Assembly (NCBI GenBank): GCA_902826165.1
Contig: CADEDV010000029.1
Location: 1-47,621, forward strand
Length of the DNA stretch: 47,621 nt
Reading direction: 5' to 3'
DNA from: an uncultured Bacteroidota bacterium
GTDB taxonomy: Bacteria > Bacteroidota > Bacteroidia > Chitinophagales > Chitinophagaceae
The notes under the pieces were generated by a model. The model was not told where the DNA came from, did not search any database, and worked only from the letters and a program-made list of their open reading frames with translations. The translations under genes were made by a program, and so were the position numbers. Positions 1-7,595 of the stretch are shown in pieces (positions within the stretch are counted from its first letter, which is position 1; each line of letters begins with the position of its first letter).

Positions 1-1
1 A

Positions 2-637
2 TTCAATGGAGAGGCTATTGACATTTTTGAAAGTCCTAACAACTCCGAGGAAGCAACGAAATTCATTGGAGAGTTATTGCAATATCTTTTATTGAAAGAA
101 ATTCAAAGATCACAAGAAAAAGGAATTCAAATGACAAGAATAACTGAGGGAGGTGTTTATAGCCTTGAAGAAGGTATTGACAGGCCATATCCTCCAACAG
201 AAGCGAAAAAAATTGGACTCAAGGATATCGGAGTTGATACAAGTAGTATTATTTTTTACAAATCACCTATCGAAAAAATAGATTGGGAGCATCAATTCTT
301 CATAGTTCCTGTCGGAACAAAAATCATTTTTAAGAATATAAGTGCATCAGAAAAGACTGGGCTTGAGAAACATCAGATTCTTATTAAAAAAGAAAGATAC
401 TTTGGTATTACGATAACTATAACAAGCTTGGGATACTCGGATAAAACTACTTTTAAAGAACTTGAACTGACTCCTGAGCTACAATCTAAAACAAGTGTAT
501 ATACATATTTAATAACACTTGATGCAAAGTTTGATAAATTCACTTCTGGGAATTGGAAAACGGATGAATATAAAAATTGGGTAAAGTGGACGTTTGACTA
601 TTTTAAATCCAATTTTGCAGATGAATCAATGAATTAA
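2..637 (+). CDS. Hypothetical protein, 5' end outside window
   Basis: I do not recognise this protein. The reading frame is open from base 2 without a stop, so the gene begins before the window; the TTG at 77 and the ATG at 131 are only internal start candidates. The 211 visible codons are rich in Lys, Glu, Ile and Thr, with no signal peptide, membrane segment or catalytic motif that I can see. The C-terminal part (WKTDEYKNWVKWTFDYFKSN) looks helical and charged. Base composition is clearly more AT-rich than in most genes to the right, which could mean recent acquisition. The gene ends in a 150-nt gap before the next, oppositely oriented gene. Confidence 0.7.
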   Translation, partial: FNGEAIDIFESPNNSEEATKFIGELLQYLLLKEIQRSQEKGIQMTRITEGGVYSLEEGIDRPYPPTEAKKIGLKDIGVDTSSIIFYKSPIEKIDWEHQFFIVPVGTKIIFKNISASEKTGLEKHQILIKKERYFGITITITSLGYSDKTTFKELELTPELQSKTSVYTYLITLDAKFDKFTSGNWKTDEYKNWVKWTFDYFKSNFADESMN

Positions 638-790
638 TCCTTCAGCCTTAGATCCTCTGCCACGGTTCGTATCTTACGATACCAGCTCTTTTAAAACCCT
701 AATCATCGGTCAAACTTCTTGTACGCTGAACAGGACTGAGTTGATTCTCTAATTTCATTGTCAAACTTTTCTGAAGAAATAATCCTATTG

Positions 791-1069
791 TCAGTTTTGC
801 AAACTGAGTTCAACAACTTGCCCTTCTTGGAAAAATTCCTTAGGGTAGCCTTTTAATTCTGTTGGCCTAAAAACGTAGATGTCAAATTGTGGGTCTTTCT
901 CCTCCTTTGAAAAAGGATACATTTCCAAATAGTGATAGATTGGAATACCGTTTAATAGAGAGTCTTCTTTGATCACAAGTGGCTCTTTGAAATTTAATTG
1001 GCAAGCAACGATAAACTGTCCACGATTGTGATGGTCAAATAACTTTAGGATTATAAATTCTATTACCAT
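791..1069 (-). CDS. Small hypothetical protein (92 aa)
   Basis: I do not recognise a family with certainty. The 92 residues alternate hydrophobic and charged positions as in a small beta-barrel, with an N-terminal strand followed by HHNRGQFIVACQL, and end in EGQVVELSLQN. That layout is faintly like the OB/EF-Tu domain-2-like folds of elongation-factor-related small proteins, but this is only a resemblance. There is no signal peptide, so it is probably cytoplasmic. It lies in the AT-rich left end, converges with the truncated gene, and stands more than 100 nt from the next minus-strand gene, so it is likely transcribed alone. Confidence 0.6.
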   Translation of the reverse strand: MVIEFIILKLFDHHNRGQFIVACQLNFKEPLVIKEDSLLNGIPIYHYLEMYPFSKEEKDPQFDIYVFRPTELKGYPKEFFQEGQVVELSLQN

Positions 1070-1152
1070 AAGAATGTTCCAATAGTTTCTGCTAACACAT
1101 AAATATACATAATAGCTTATAAAGATTTAAGCCACTACTCAATACAAAATGT

Positions 1153-1167
1153 AACAGCATCGCTGTT
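1153..1167 (-). terminator. Small hairpin after the antiporter/sORF unit
   Basis: AACAGC (1153-1158) and GCTGTT (1162-1167) can form a six-pair stem with a 3-nt loop. Read on the minus strand it lies 5 nt beyond the stop of the 45-codon ORF and is followed by a moderately T-rich stretch. The stem is short, so this is a weak terminator candidate. Confidence 0.35.
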
Positions 1168-1171
1168 TGAA

Positions 1172-1309
1172 TCAGCCAGCAACTTTCTTCGGCGGAAAAA
1201 TAAACTCCCCCGGATGTTTCAGTAAGTATTTACCCAGTATGCGCAGCAGCCGGGGATATTGGGAAAGATGGATGCCCCTTGATTTTACGGCTACGAAAGC
1301 AGCTTTCAA
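1172..1309 (-). CDS. Possible 45-aa basic peptide directly after the antiporter stop
   Basis: Reading on past the TGA of the antiporter in the same frame gives an open frame of 45 codons, starting with TTG immediately after the stop. It encodes a basic, amphipathic peptide including SQYPRLLRILGKYLLKHPGE and ending FIFPPKKVAG, followed by TGA. The residue mix looks like real protein rather than random translation, and a small hairpin follows the stop. It could be a separate small gene coupled to the antiporter, a C-terminal extension reached by TGA readthrough or split off by a mutation, or the remnant of another gene. I do not recognise a family. Confidence 0.4.
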   Translation of the reverse strand: MKAAFVAVKSRGIHLSQYPRLLRILGKYLLKHPGEFIFPPKKVAG

Positions 1310-2539
1310 TCAGAGTATATCAGGCCTTTCTGAAAACTGTCCTTCCTCCACCACCTGGTCGGGTTCTTTTTTATAAAAGATCATTCCCAACGCCATGATA
1401 ACACTGGTGGTAAGGATCACATAGAATAAAATACCATCATTAAAGCTGCTGAGCTTAAAGTTTTCCGGTATCTTATAAAACAGGACAATGGTGATCAGCC
1501 CCCGGGGAATGAAAAAAGCTTCCGGGAAAAGATTGGTGCGCAGGAAAAAACGCAGGTAAAGTAACCGCACTACAAAGAGTGCCACTACCAGCAAGCTGCC
1601 CACCATGATGATCTCACCCTTGCCCAGGAATCCCAGGGAAATGGAAAATCCGAAAAGAACAAAAAAGAAAGTACGGATCAGGAATGAACTTTCGGCAGTA
1701 ATCGAGTGCAATAAATGCCGGACTGATTCCACTTCTGCCGTGGGGAAAAATTGCTGCAATTTGGGGACCACGATCTTTTCCCAGTTATTGATCAGTAAAC
1801 CAAATACCAGGATGATGAGTAAAGAAGGCAGGTGCAGGAGTTTGCCGCCGGCATAGATCAGTATCAGTAAGGAAAAAATCAGGAAAAATTTAATGTTCAG
1901 CCTAGTCTTGGCGAGGATCAATAATAACAACAGGGAAAGGACAAGTGATAAAACAACGGAAAGTAACAGGTTGCCCCCAAACACCGCTACTGATGTCATA
2001 TTAAAACTGTCATTCGCAGTAAAATAATTAAAAGCCAGGATGCCTATTATATCGGAAAAGGAAGCTTCATAGATCAAAAACTCTCTTTTCTTTTCGATCA
2101 GCGGATGAATACTCGGTATCACGATCGAACTGCTCATTATAGAGAGCGGAATGGCATAGACCAGGCATTTTAATACCGGCTCATGCAGCCAAAAATAAAG
2201 TATGCCCGTAACAAGCCCGGTTGAAACGACCAGGATAATGACAGCCGATAAAAAAGAATTTCTTATTAAACGCAGCTTGCTTTTTTCCAGTTTCAGGTCC
2301 AGCCCTGCTTCCAGGACGATCATGATCAACCCGACCACACCCAGTGCTTCAATAAGCTGGGTGGAAAAGGTTAATTCCATGCCGTACGAATCAGCAAGGA
2401 CCCGGAAACCAATGCCGGCAAAAAGGAGCAGGAGAACAGAGGGTACCCTGATATGGCGGCTGAGAATTGAAAAAATATACGAGAGGACTACAAGACTGCA
2501 AAGGGCGATTAATATTTCTTCCGTATTCAGTTTTCCCAT
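1310..2539 (-). CDS. Cation:proton antiporter, CPA family
   Basis: A 409-residue integral membrane protein with about 11-12 hydrophobic segments and no separate signal peptide, starting at an ATG. The N-terminal part (IPSVLLLLFAGIGF-like first helices, then EALGVVGLIMIVLEAGLDL) is typical of monovalent cation:proton antiporters (Na+/H+ exchanger fold). The mid region has SSSIVIPS followed by EASFSDIIGIL, which corresponds to the ion-binding helix and keeps an acidic Asp. The protein ends with a short hydrophilic tail and lacks KefB-type TrkA-N or USP domains, so regulation by nucleotides is not evident. It should exchange Na+ or K+ for protons at the inner membrane. It starts 23 nt after the hutI stop, so the two are probably cotranscribed. 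Ion specificity cannot be read from sequence. Confidence 0.85.
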   Translation of the reverse strand: MGKLNTEEILIALCSLVVLSYIFSILSRHIRVPSVLLLLFAGIGFRVLADSYGMELTFSTQLIEALGVVGLIMIVLEAGLDLKLEKSKLRLIRNSFLSAVIILVVSTGLVTGILYFWLHEPVLKCLVYAIPLSIMSSSIVIPSIHPLIEKKREFLIYEASFSDIIGILAFNYFTANDSFNMTSVAVFGGNLLLSVVLSLVLSLLLLLILAKTRLNIKFFLIFSLLILIYAGGKLLHLPSLLIILVFGLLINNWEKIVVPKLQQFFPTAEVESVRHLLHSITAESSFLIRTFFFVLFGFSISLGFLGKGEIIMVGSLLVVALFVVRLLYLRFFLRTNLFPEAFFIPRGLITIVLFYKIPENFKLSSFNDGILFYVILTTSVIMALGMIFYKKEPDQVVEEGQFSERPDIL

Positions 2540-2562
2540 GCAATGAAATTACAGGAAAATGA

Positions 2563-3804
2563 TCAGACCCATTCACCGGAAAGCATTACTTTATCAATAA
2601 GATTAGTGCCAAAATAGTAAGGAATGGCTGCCAGTGAGGGAATGGCCTTAGTAAAAATCAGGTTTGCTTTTTTTCCTACCATGATACTGCCCAACTCCTT
2701 TTCCAGTTCCATAGCATAAGCCCCGTTGATGGTGGCGGCATTGATGGCTTCTTCCGGTAGCATTTTCATTTGTATACAGCTCATGGCCACGACTAAATTC
2801 ATATTACCCGAAGGTGATGAACCAGGATTATAATCGGAAGCCAGTGCAAGAGCACAACCGGCATCTATTAATTTGCGGGCCGGTTGAAATGGCATGCGGA
2901 GGAAGAAAGCGGCAGTGGGCAATAATGTGCCAATGGTATTGGAATGTGCCAATATGCCAATGGCATCTTCATCCATAGTTTCTAAATGATCCACGGAAAC
3001 AGCACCCAGCTTCACTCCTGTTTGTGTGCCGCCTGAAAGATGGAGTTGATTGGCATGGATCTTTGGTTTCAATCCATAACGCATACCCGCTTTACAAATG
3101 GTTTCCGTTTCTTCGGGGGAGAAAAAGCCGGTCTCGCAGAACACATCGATATAATCGGCTAATTTTTCCGCAGCGATCTGCGGCAGCATTTCGTTGATGA
3201 TAAGATCAATATAACCAGTGTGATTTTCTTTGTACTCCAGTGGGTAAGTATGTGCCCCTAGAAAAGTAGCTTTGATAGAAAGTTTTGATCGTTCTTTTAG
3301 CTTTTTGATCACCCGCAGCATTTTCAATTCCCCTTCCACGGTTAACCCGTAACCGCTTTTTATTTCAATGGCCCCGGTACCCAGTTTACTTACCTCTTCT
3401 AATCGTTTCCAGGCCAGGTTAAATAATTCATCTTCGCTGGCTGCCTCTATCTTTTTTGCCGAATTGAGGATACCACCGCCTTTGGCTGCGATCTCCGCAT
3501 AACTCAATCCTTTGATCTTATCAATGAATTCTTCTTCACGGCTGGCCGCAAATACAAGATGCGTATGCGAATCACACCAGGCGGGAAGAATGAACTGACC
3601 AGCGGCATTGATCGTATTTTCGATTTTTAATTTCCGATTTTCAATTTCAGCCATGGTACCATAGTCAGCAATGATGCCATCTTCGATAAGCAGGAATGCA
3701 TTATTGATAACAGGCAGGTTGGCCAGTGCTTCACCTCTCAGCAATTCATTTTCGGTTCTTGTGTTGACTAATTGTTTGATATTCGTTACCAGTGCGGCAG
3801 CCAT
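2563..3804 (-). CDS. hutI: Imidazolonepropionase
   Basis: This 413-residue amidohydrolase opens the ring of 4-imidazolone-5-propionate to N-formimidoyl-glutamate, the third step of histidine degradation, in the cytoplasm. Family hallmarks are visible: the metal-binding H80-T-H82 in CDSHTHLVFAASR, the KSGYGL motif, HANQLHLSGGTQTGVKLGAVSVDHLE, and the C-terminal ASDYNPGSSPSGNMNLVVAMSC. Length matches other HutI enzymes (about 400-420). Residues 55-66 (ENRKLKIENTI) come from a short AT-rich, near-repetitive DNA stretch and look like a lineage-specific insertion between the two beta-sandwich halves. No other hut gene (hutH, hutU, ftcD) lies in the window, so the pathway is split in this genome. 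A CPA antiporter follows 23 nt downstream. Confidence 0.96.
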   Translation of the reverse strand: MAAALVTNIKQLVNTRTENELLRGEALANLPVINNAFLLIEDGIIADYGTMAEIENRKLKIENTINAAGQFILPAWCDSHTHLVFAASREEEFIDKIKGLSYAEIAAKGGGILNSAKKIEAASEDELFNLAWKRLEEVSKLGTGAIEIKSGYGLTVEGELKMLRVIKKLKERSKLSIKATFLGAHTYPLEYKENHTGYIDLIINEMLPQIAAEKLADYIDVFCETGFFSPEETETICKAGMRYGLKPKIHANQLHLSGGTQTGVKLGAVSVDHLETMDEDAIGILAHSNTIGTLLPTAAFFLRMPFQPARKLIDAGCALALASDYNPGSSPSGNMNLVVAMSCIQMKMLPEEAINAATINGAYAMELEKELGSIMVGKKANLIFTKAIPSLAAIPYYFGTNLIDKVMLSGEWV

Positions 3805-3849
3805 ATACTGCTAATATAGATGGAAAAAAGAAACCACTACCGTTTTTGC

Positions 3850-3880
3850 AAAAGAAAAGCGTCCCGGAAACCGGGACGCT
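3850..3880 (-). terminator. Rho-independent terminator of the lipoprotein gene
   Basis: A perfect ten-pair GC-rich stem (AGCGTCCCGG / CCGGGACGCT, 3858-3880, 3-nt loop) is followed on the minus strand by CTTTTCTTTTGC. It lies 24 nt beyond the stop of the lipoprotein gene that ends at 3905. Confidence 0.85.
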
Positions 3881-3904
3881 GGTATGATAAGTTCATTGAA
3901 TGAA

Positions 3905-4834
3905 TTAATACGGCAGGATGATCGTACGGGTGGCACCGCCATTTCCTGTCCAAACAATCTTCATATAATAAGTGCCTGCACCGGGACAAGTAGTTGGAGC
4001 ACCTGTTGCATCAAGACCAAATGTAGCAGATGAAGTGAAGGCAGGTGTGGTATGGGTTACTTTACCACTGGTGAGACGGAAACTGCAATCCTGGCGAACG
4101 ATCAGCGGCTCTGTGGTAGAAGTAGTGAAAGTACGGCCAAAACGGTTAGTTCCCCACTCGGCAATATTGGCCAGGTTACCTTCTGTATGCGTACCACTTG
4201 AAGTGATCACCACACCATTATTATACGTGAACACTCTTTGCTTGGCGATCTGCCAGCTGCGTTGTGTGCCATTATCAAAAGTCACACTCATATTGCTGCT
4301 GGTAATCGTATGTGTAATACTGTTCAGGTTAGGCAGGTTGAACAATAAGCCACCGCTTACATTCGTATAGGTTTTTGTACCGTTGAACGTAATGCTCCGG
4401 TTATCCCTTACCCTCGTAATTTTCAGGTTCTGGAAAGTAACAGAGATAGCGGCACCGGGGTTTATCCAACGAACACCCTGTGGCATGGAAAGGATCACCA
4501 CACCGGTACGGGTACGGTTGCCCAGGCAATTGCTTCCGTTATAAGTAATAGTGATCGTCCTGGGATTACTGAAAGTATCCACTTCCACAGTGGCATCACA
4601 GATCAGGTTTTGTACATCGCCGGGGCGGGCAGCAAAGCCGGCAGTACCTTCCAGCAATATATCAGCATCATTGGCTACGGCATCTATTTCTGCAGAAACA
4701 GTGGACTGGTCATCAGAATGGGTGGAGGCTTCGGTGGCATAATCATCATTGGCTGAACTATCCTTTTGACAGGATGTAACAAAAACAGCTAATGAAAAAG
4801 CGGTGATACTTAAAAAGAGAAGTCTGGCTTTCAT
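3905..4834 (-). CDS. Secreted lipoprotein of unknown function
   Basis: A 309-residue protein with an SPII signal peptide: MKARLLF, a hydrophobic stretch, then the lipobox-like FVTSC with Cys at residue 22, followed by QKDSSANDD, a polar linker typical of Bacteroidota surface lipoproteins. The mature part is rich in Thr, Ser, Asn and beta-strand patterns (RTITITYNGSNCLGNRTRTG, GLLFNLPNLNSITHTITSSN) and suggests a beta-sandwich fold. Similar proteins are annotated only as hypothetical. It is a single gene with its own strong terminator and lies divergent to the GAPDH-family gene, separated by 285 nt. Function is unknown; an outer-membrane or surface location is likely. Confidence 0.8.
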   Translation of the reverse strand: MKARLLFLSITAFSLAVFVTSCQKDSSANDDYATEASTHSDDQSTVSAEIDAVANDADILLEGTAGFAARPGDVQNLICDATVEVDTFSNPRTITITYNGSNCLGNRTRTGVVILSMPQGVRWINPGAAISVTFQNLKITRVRDNRSITFNGTKTYTNVSGGLLFNLPNLNSITHTITSSNMSVTFDNGTQRSWQIAKQRVFTYNNGVVITSSGTHTEGNLANIAEWGTNRFGRTFTTSTTEPLIVRQDCSFRLTSGKVTHTTPAFTSSATFGLDATGAPTTCPGAGTYYMKIVWTGNGGATRTIILPY

Positions 4835-5119
4835 AAAGTGAGGGTTTATTATTTTTAATTTTTTAAGGACTGTATACAGACCTGTTTTGACTCAGGTGGT
4901 TTAACGAAGCCCCGTTTTTTACTGAAAAATCTTCGTTAGAGACGTGGCAACACTGAATAACGTTGTTTGGCCCGGTTTAGTGCCGCCTGCCAGCCGGAAA
5001 TGCCCGCAGAAAGATTACGATACCGGCATCAATTGATATAGCTTTAATCCGGAATTCTGATACAGCCCGGAATTGTTTTTCTTCAGGATATTTGCATCTC
5101 TTTTTACAAAATTGGAACT

Positions 5120-6109
5120 ATGAGGATCGCTATCAATGGAATGGGCCGCATTGGCCGCTTATTATTCAGGAGGTTATTGCATCACCCGGGTGTGGAATTA
5201 GTGGCTGTCAACGATATCATGCCAATGGAGAACCTGGCTTATTTAGTGAAATATGATTCGGTCTATGGCACTTTCCCCGAGCCTGTGAATATGGAGGGAG
5301 ATATTATTGTGGCGGCTGGTCAATCCATCAAAGCTTTCCGGGCCGATCACCCCTCCCAACTTCCCTGGAAAGAACTGGGTGTGGATGTGGTGCTGGAATG
5401 TTCCGGTAGTTTTTCTAATCATGCCGCTGCAACTGAGCATTTAAAAGCCGGGGCTAAAAAAGTGTTGTTGTCCACCACAGGTTCAGCCGATATTCCTTTA
5501 CTGATCTATGGATTTAATCATAGTGCGGTAACAGCTGGTACGCATATTATCTCTCCGGGTGGTTGTATGACGAATTGTTCCGTGCATGTTTTATATATAC
5601 TGAATGCGATCGGGATTAAATCAGCGCAGTTAAATATTTTACACTCTTATACATCAAGACAGGAACTGGTGGATGCTCCACATAAACAATTCCGCCGCGG
5701 TCGTGCTGCTGCCGAATCCATTATACCGGTGGAGATCGACCTGCACCAGTCCTTAGAAAAACTGATGCCGGGTATGCAGAACAGGATCGCTGCTGTTTCC
5801 ACAAGAATACCTGTGGCTAATGGGGCGATGGCTGATTTTACAGTACAGCTGAATGAAGCCGTATCCGTACATCAAATCAATACACTTTTTAAAAAAGCAG
5901 CACAGGGGGAATACAAAGGTATACTGGATTATACTGAAGAGCCACTGGTGTCATTAGATATCAAAGGCAATACCCATTCCTGTTTGATTGACGGGACACT
6001 GACCTCCGTTGTGGGGCAGCAGGTAAAACTCATCGCCTGGTTTGATAATGAATATGGGTTTACCAGCCGGATGATCGACTGGCTGGATTACTGGAAAAAA
6101 ATACTGTAA
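5120..6109 (+). CDS. GAPDH-family dehydrogenase, Epd-like
   Basis: A 329-residue phosphorylating aldehyde dehydrogenase of the GAPDH fold. The NAD-binding N-terminus INGMGRIGRLLFRRL, catalytic C149 (CMTNC, usually CTTNC) and H175 (HSYTSRQ) are present, as is the C-terminal WFDNEYGFTSRMID. Several blocks resemble erythrose-4-phosphate dehydrogenase (Epd) more than glycolytic Gap: LPWKELGVDVVLECSG, SIIPVEIDL in place of the TTTGAAKA segment, and KGILDYTEEPLVSLD with LIDGTLTSV. Gap makes 1,3-bisphosphoglycerate; Epd makes 4-phosphoerythronate for pyridoxal phosphate synthesis. Which substrate is used here cannot be settled by eye. It is monocistronic: the upstream neighbour is divergent and the downstream gene converges with a 1-nt gap. 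No Shine-Dalgarno sequence precedes the ATG. Confidence 0.85.
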   Translation: MRIAINGMGRIGRLLFRRLLHHPGVELVAVNDIMPMENLAYLVKYDSVYGTFPEPVNMEGDIIVAAGQSIKAFRADHPSQLPWKELGVDVVLECSGSFSNHAAATEHLKAGAKKVLLSTTGSADIPLLIYGFNHSAVTAGTHIISPGGCMTNCSVHVLYILNAIGIKSAQLNILHSYTSRQELVDAPHKQFRRGRAAAESIIPVEIDLHQSLEKLMPGMQNRIAAVSTRIPVANGAMADFTVQLNEAVSVHQINTLFKKAAQGEYKGILDYTEEPLVSLDIKGNTHSCLIDGTLTSVVGQQVKLIAWFDNEYGFTSRMIDWLDYWKKIL

Positions 6110-6110
6110 G

Positions 6111-7595
6111 CTATAGTCTTTCGATCCAAAGTACTGAGTTGCCCGTATCGATTTCGTTATTTTCCCAGAGCTTATTGCCGGGGTCAATGATCCATTTTCC
6201 ATCCACGATAAATTTATAGAGATGCTTACCGGGATCAAGATGCACCGTGAACACCCACTCATCCCCTTCTTTTTTCATAGCCAGTGAATTGGGGCTCCAG
6301 TCATTGAAATCACCCGCCAGGAAAACAGATTTCGCATTCGCAAAGCCTTTTAACCGGAAGGTATAATTGGGATCAATGATGAAATAAGAACTTTCTTTTT
6401 TGCCGGGATTTTTATACTGCCCCAATGTATCCGTTACCCATTTACCATCCACTTTATACTTGTATTCATAATTGCCCGCCCCCAGCGTATAATACAATTC
6501 CCAGCCCGCCGGCGTTTTTTTCATATATAATTCATCATCCCGCCACTTGTTAAACGAACCGGTCAGTATCACCTGCTTCGCATCCGGGAAACCGGGCAGG
6601 AAGAATAAGTGCATCTTACCCATCCTGATCACCGAATTAAAATCATTGAACTCGTTGGGATATTTATCATTGTTCAAAGGGTCAGTTATCCATTTACCAT
6701 CCACCACGAATTTGTAAGTATGTGTGCCATCAGCGAGATAAAGGGGCAACTCCCACCCGGTGGCTGTTTTGCTGAACGTCAGTTCTCCCTCCTGCCAGTC
6801 ATTGAAACTGCCGGAGACAAATACTTTCCTGGCATTAGTATATCCATTCAGCCTGAAAACATAGTTGTTATAATAGAATACAGAATTGATATTGCCCCTG
6901 CCGTCATTTTCATTCAGCCGGTTATCCATATCAATGATCCAGTTTCCATCCACGATGAACTTATACCAGTACTTGCCCGGTTTTAATTTCACCGCAGCGA
7001 TCCAGCCGCTGTCGGTTTTGGTCATCGGTAAATTATCAGGTACCCATTTATTAAAACTACCGGCCAGCATCACTTTACCGGCTTTTTGATTATTACGCAG
7101 GTAAAAAACAACTAATGAATCTTCTGTAATGCGGAAAGGCTGTTTATTCCGGAAACGGTTATACCCCATTATCACTTTATTACTTACCGCAGGAAATTCA
7201 CCATCAAGGAATTGTTTCTTCTCCAACAGCCTGATCTTTTCGGCATGATCATCGAGATCAGCCAATCCTTCTATCAGCTTGGTGAAAATGCAGACCTCGT
7301 TATTATTGATCACCACTTTCCAGCCCTGCTTTTTCAGGGAGTCTTCAAATCCTTTGGCAATAAATTGATTCAGCGCCAGTGATTGCAGTCCGTATTGTGT
7401 AATGAAGCTGTCAAGAGAAGCAATGCCGATATCCTTGCCGATGGCAATATGCATCTGGCCGTTCTTGATCGTGTAGTTCTTTAACGGGGGTTGTGCCGCT
7501 CCTCTTACGATAAATAACAAGAGGGATAGTATAAGGAGGAAGCCTGTCCGCCACCCGGTTTTGATCATATGTTGAGCTGCCCTCCTCATTTCCAT
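6111..7595 (-). CDS. Exported protein with four tandem CBM48/AMPK-type glycogen-binding modules
   Basis: A 494-residue protein with a signal peptide (hydrophobic residues 17-31, cleavage near GAAQ). After an unassigned region of about 125 residues, four modules of about 80 residues follow at roughly 163-241, 246-324, 329-404 and 412-492. Each carries V-x-L-x-G-S-F-N-x-W at the start and YKFxVDGKWxxD near the end, the pattern of AMPK/isoamylase early-set (CBM48, E-set) glycogen-binding domains. No catalytic domain is visible, so it probably binds alpha-glucan or acts as a periplasmic scaffold. The start at 7595 overlaps the stop region of the upstream retropepsin gene by 10 nt; ATG 7568 (residue 10) is an equally good start for the signal peptide. 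The two genes are likely cotranscribed. Confidence 0.85.
   Translation of the reverse strand: MEMRRAAQHMIKTGWRTGFLLILSLLLFIVRGAAQPPLKNYTIKNGQMHIAIGKDIGIASLDSFITQYGLQSLALNQFIAKGFEDSLKKQGWKVVINNNEVCIFTKLIEGLADLDDHAEKIRLLEKKQFLDGEFPAVSNKVIMGYNRFRNKQPFRITEDSLVVFYLRNNQKAGKVMLAGSFNKWVPDNLPMTKTDSGWIAAVKLKPGKYWYKFIVDGNWIIDMDNRLNENDGRGNINSVFYYNNYVFRLNGYTNARKVFVSGSFNDWQEGELTFSKTATGWELPLYLADGTHTYKFVVDGKWITDPLNNDKYPNEFNDFNSVIRMGKMHLFFLPGFPDAKQVILTGSFNKWRDDELYMKKTPAGWELYYTLGAGNYEYKYKVDGKWVTDTLGQYKNPGKKESSYFIIDPNYTFRLKGFANAKSVFLAGDFNDWSPNSLAMKKEGDEWVFTVHLDPGKHLYKFIVDGKWIIDPGNKLWENNEIDTGNSVLWIERL

Noticed and set aside
5049-5074. Direct repeat of CCGGAATT, 18 bp apart, upstream of the GAPDH-family gene
   Set aside because: Eight-base repeats are frequent by chance and no partner regulator was seen.
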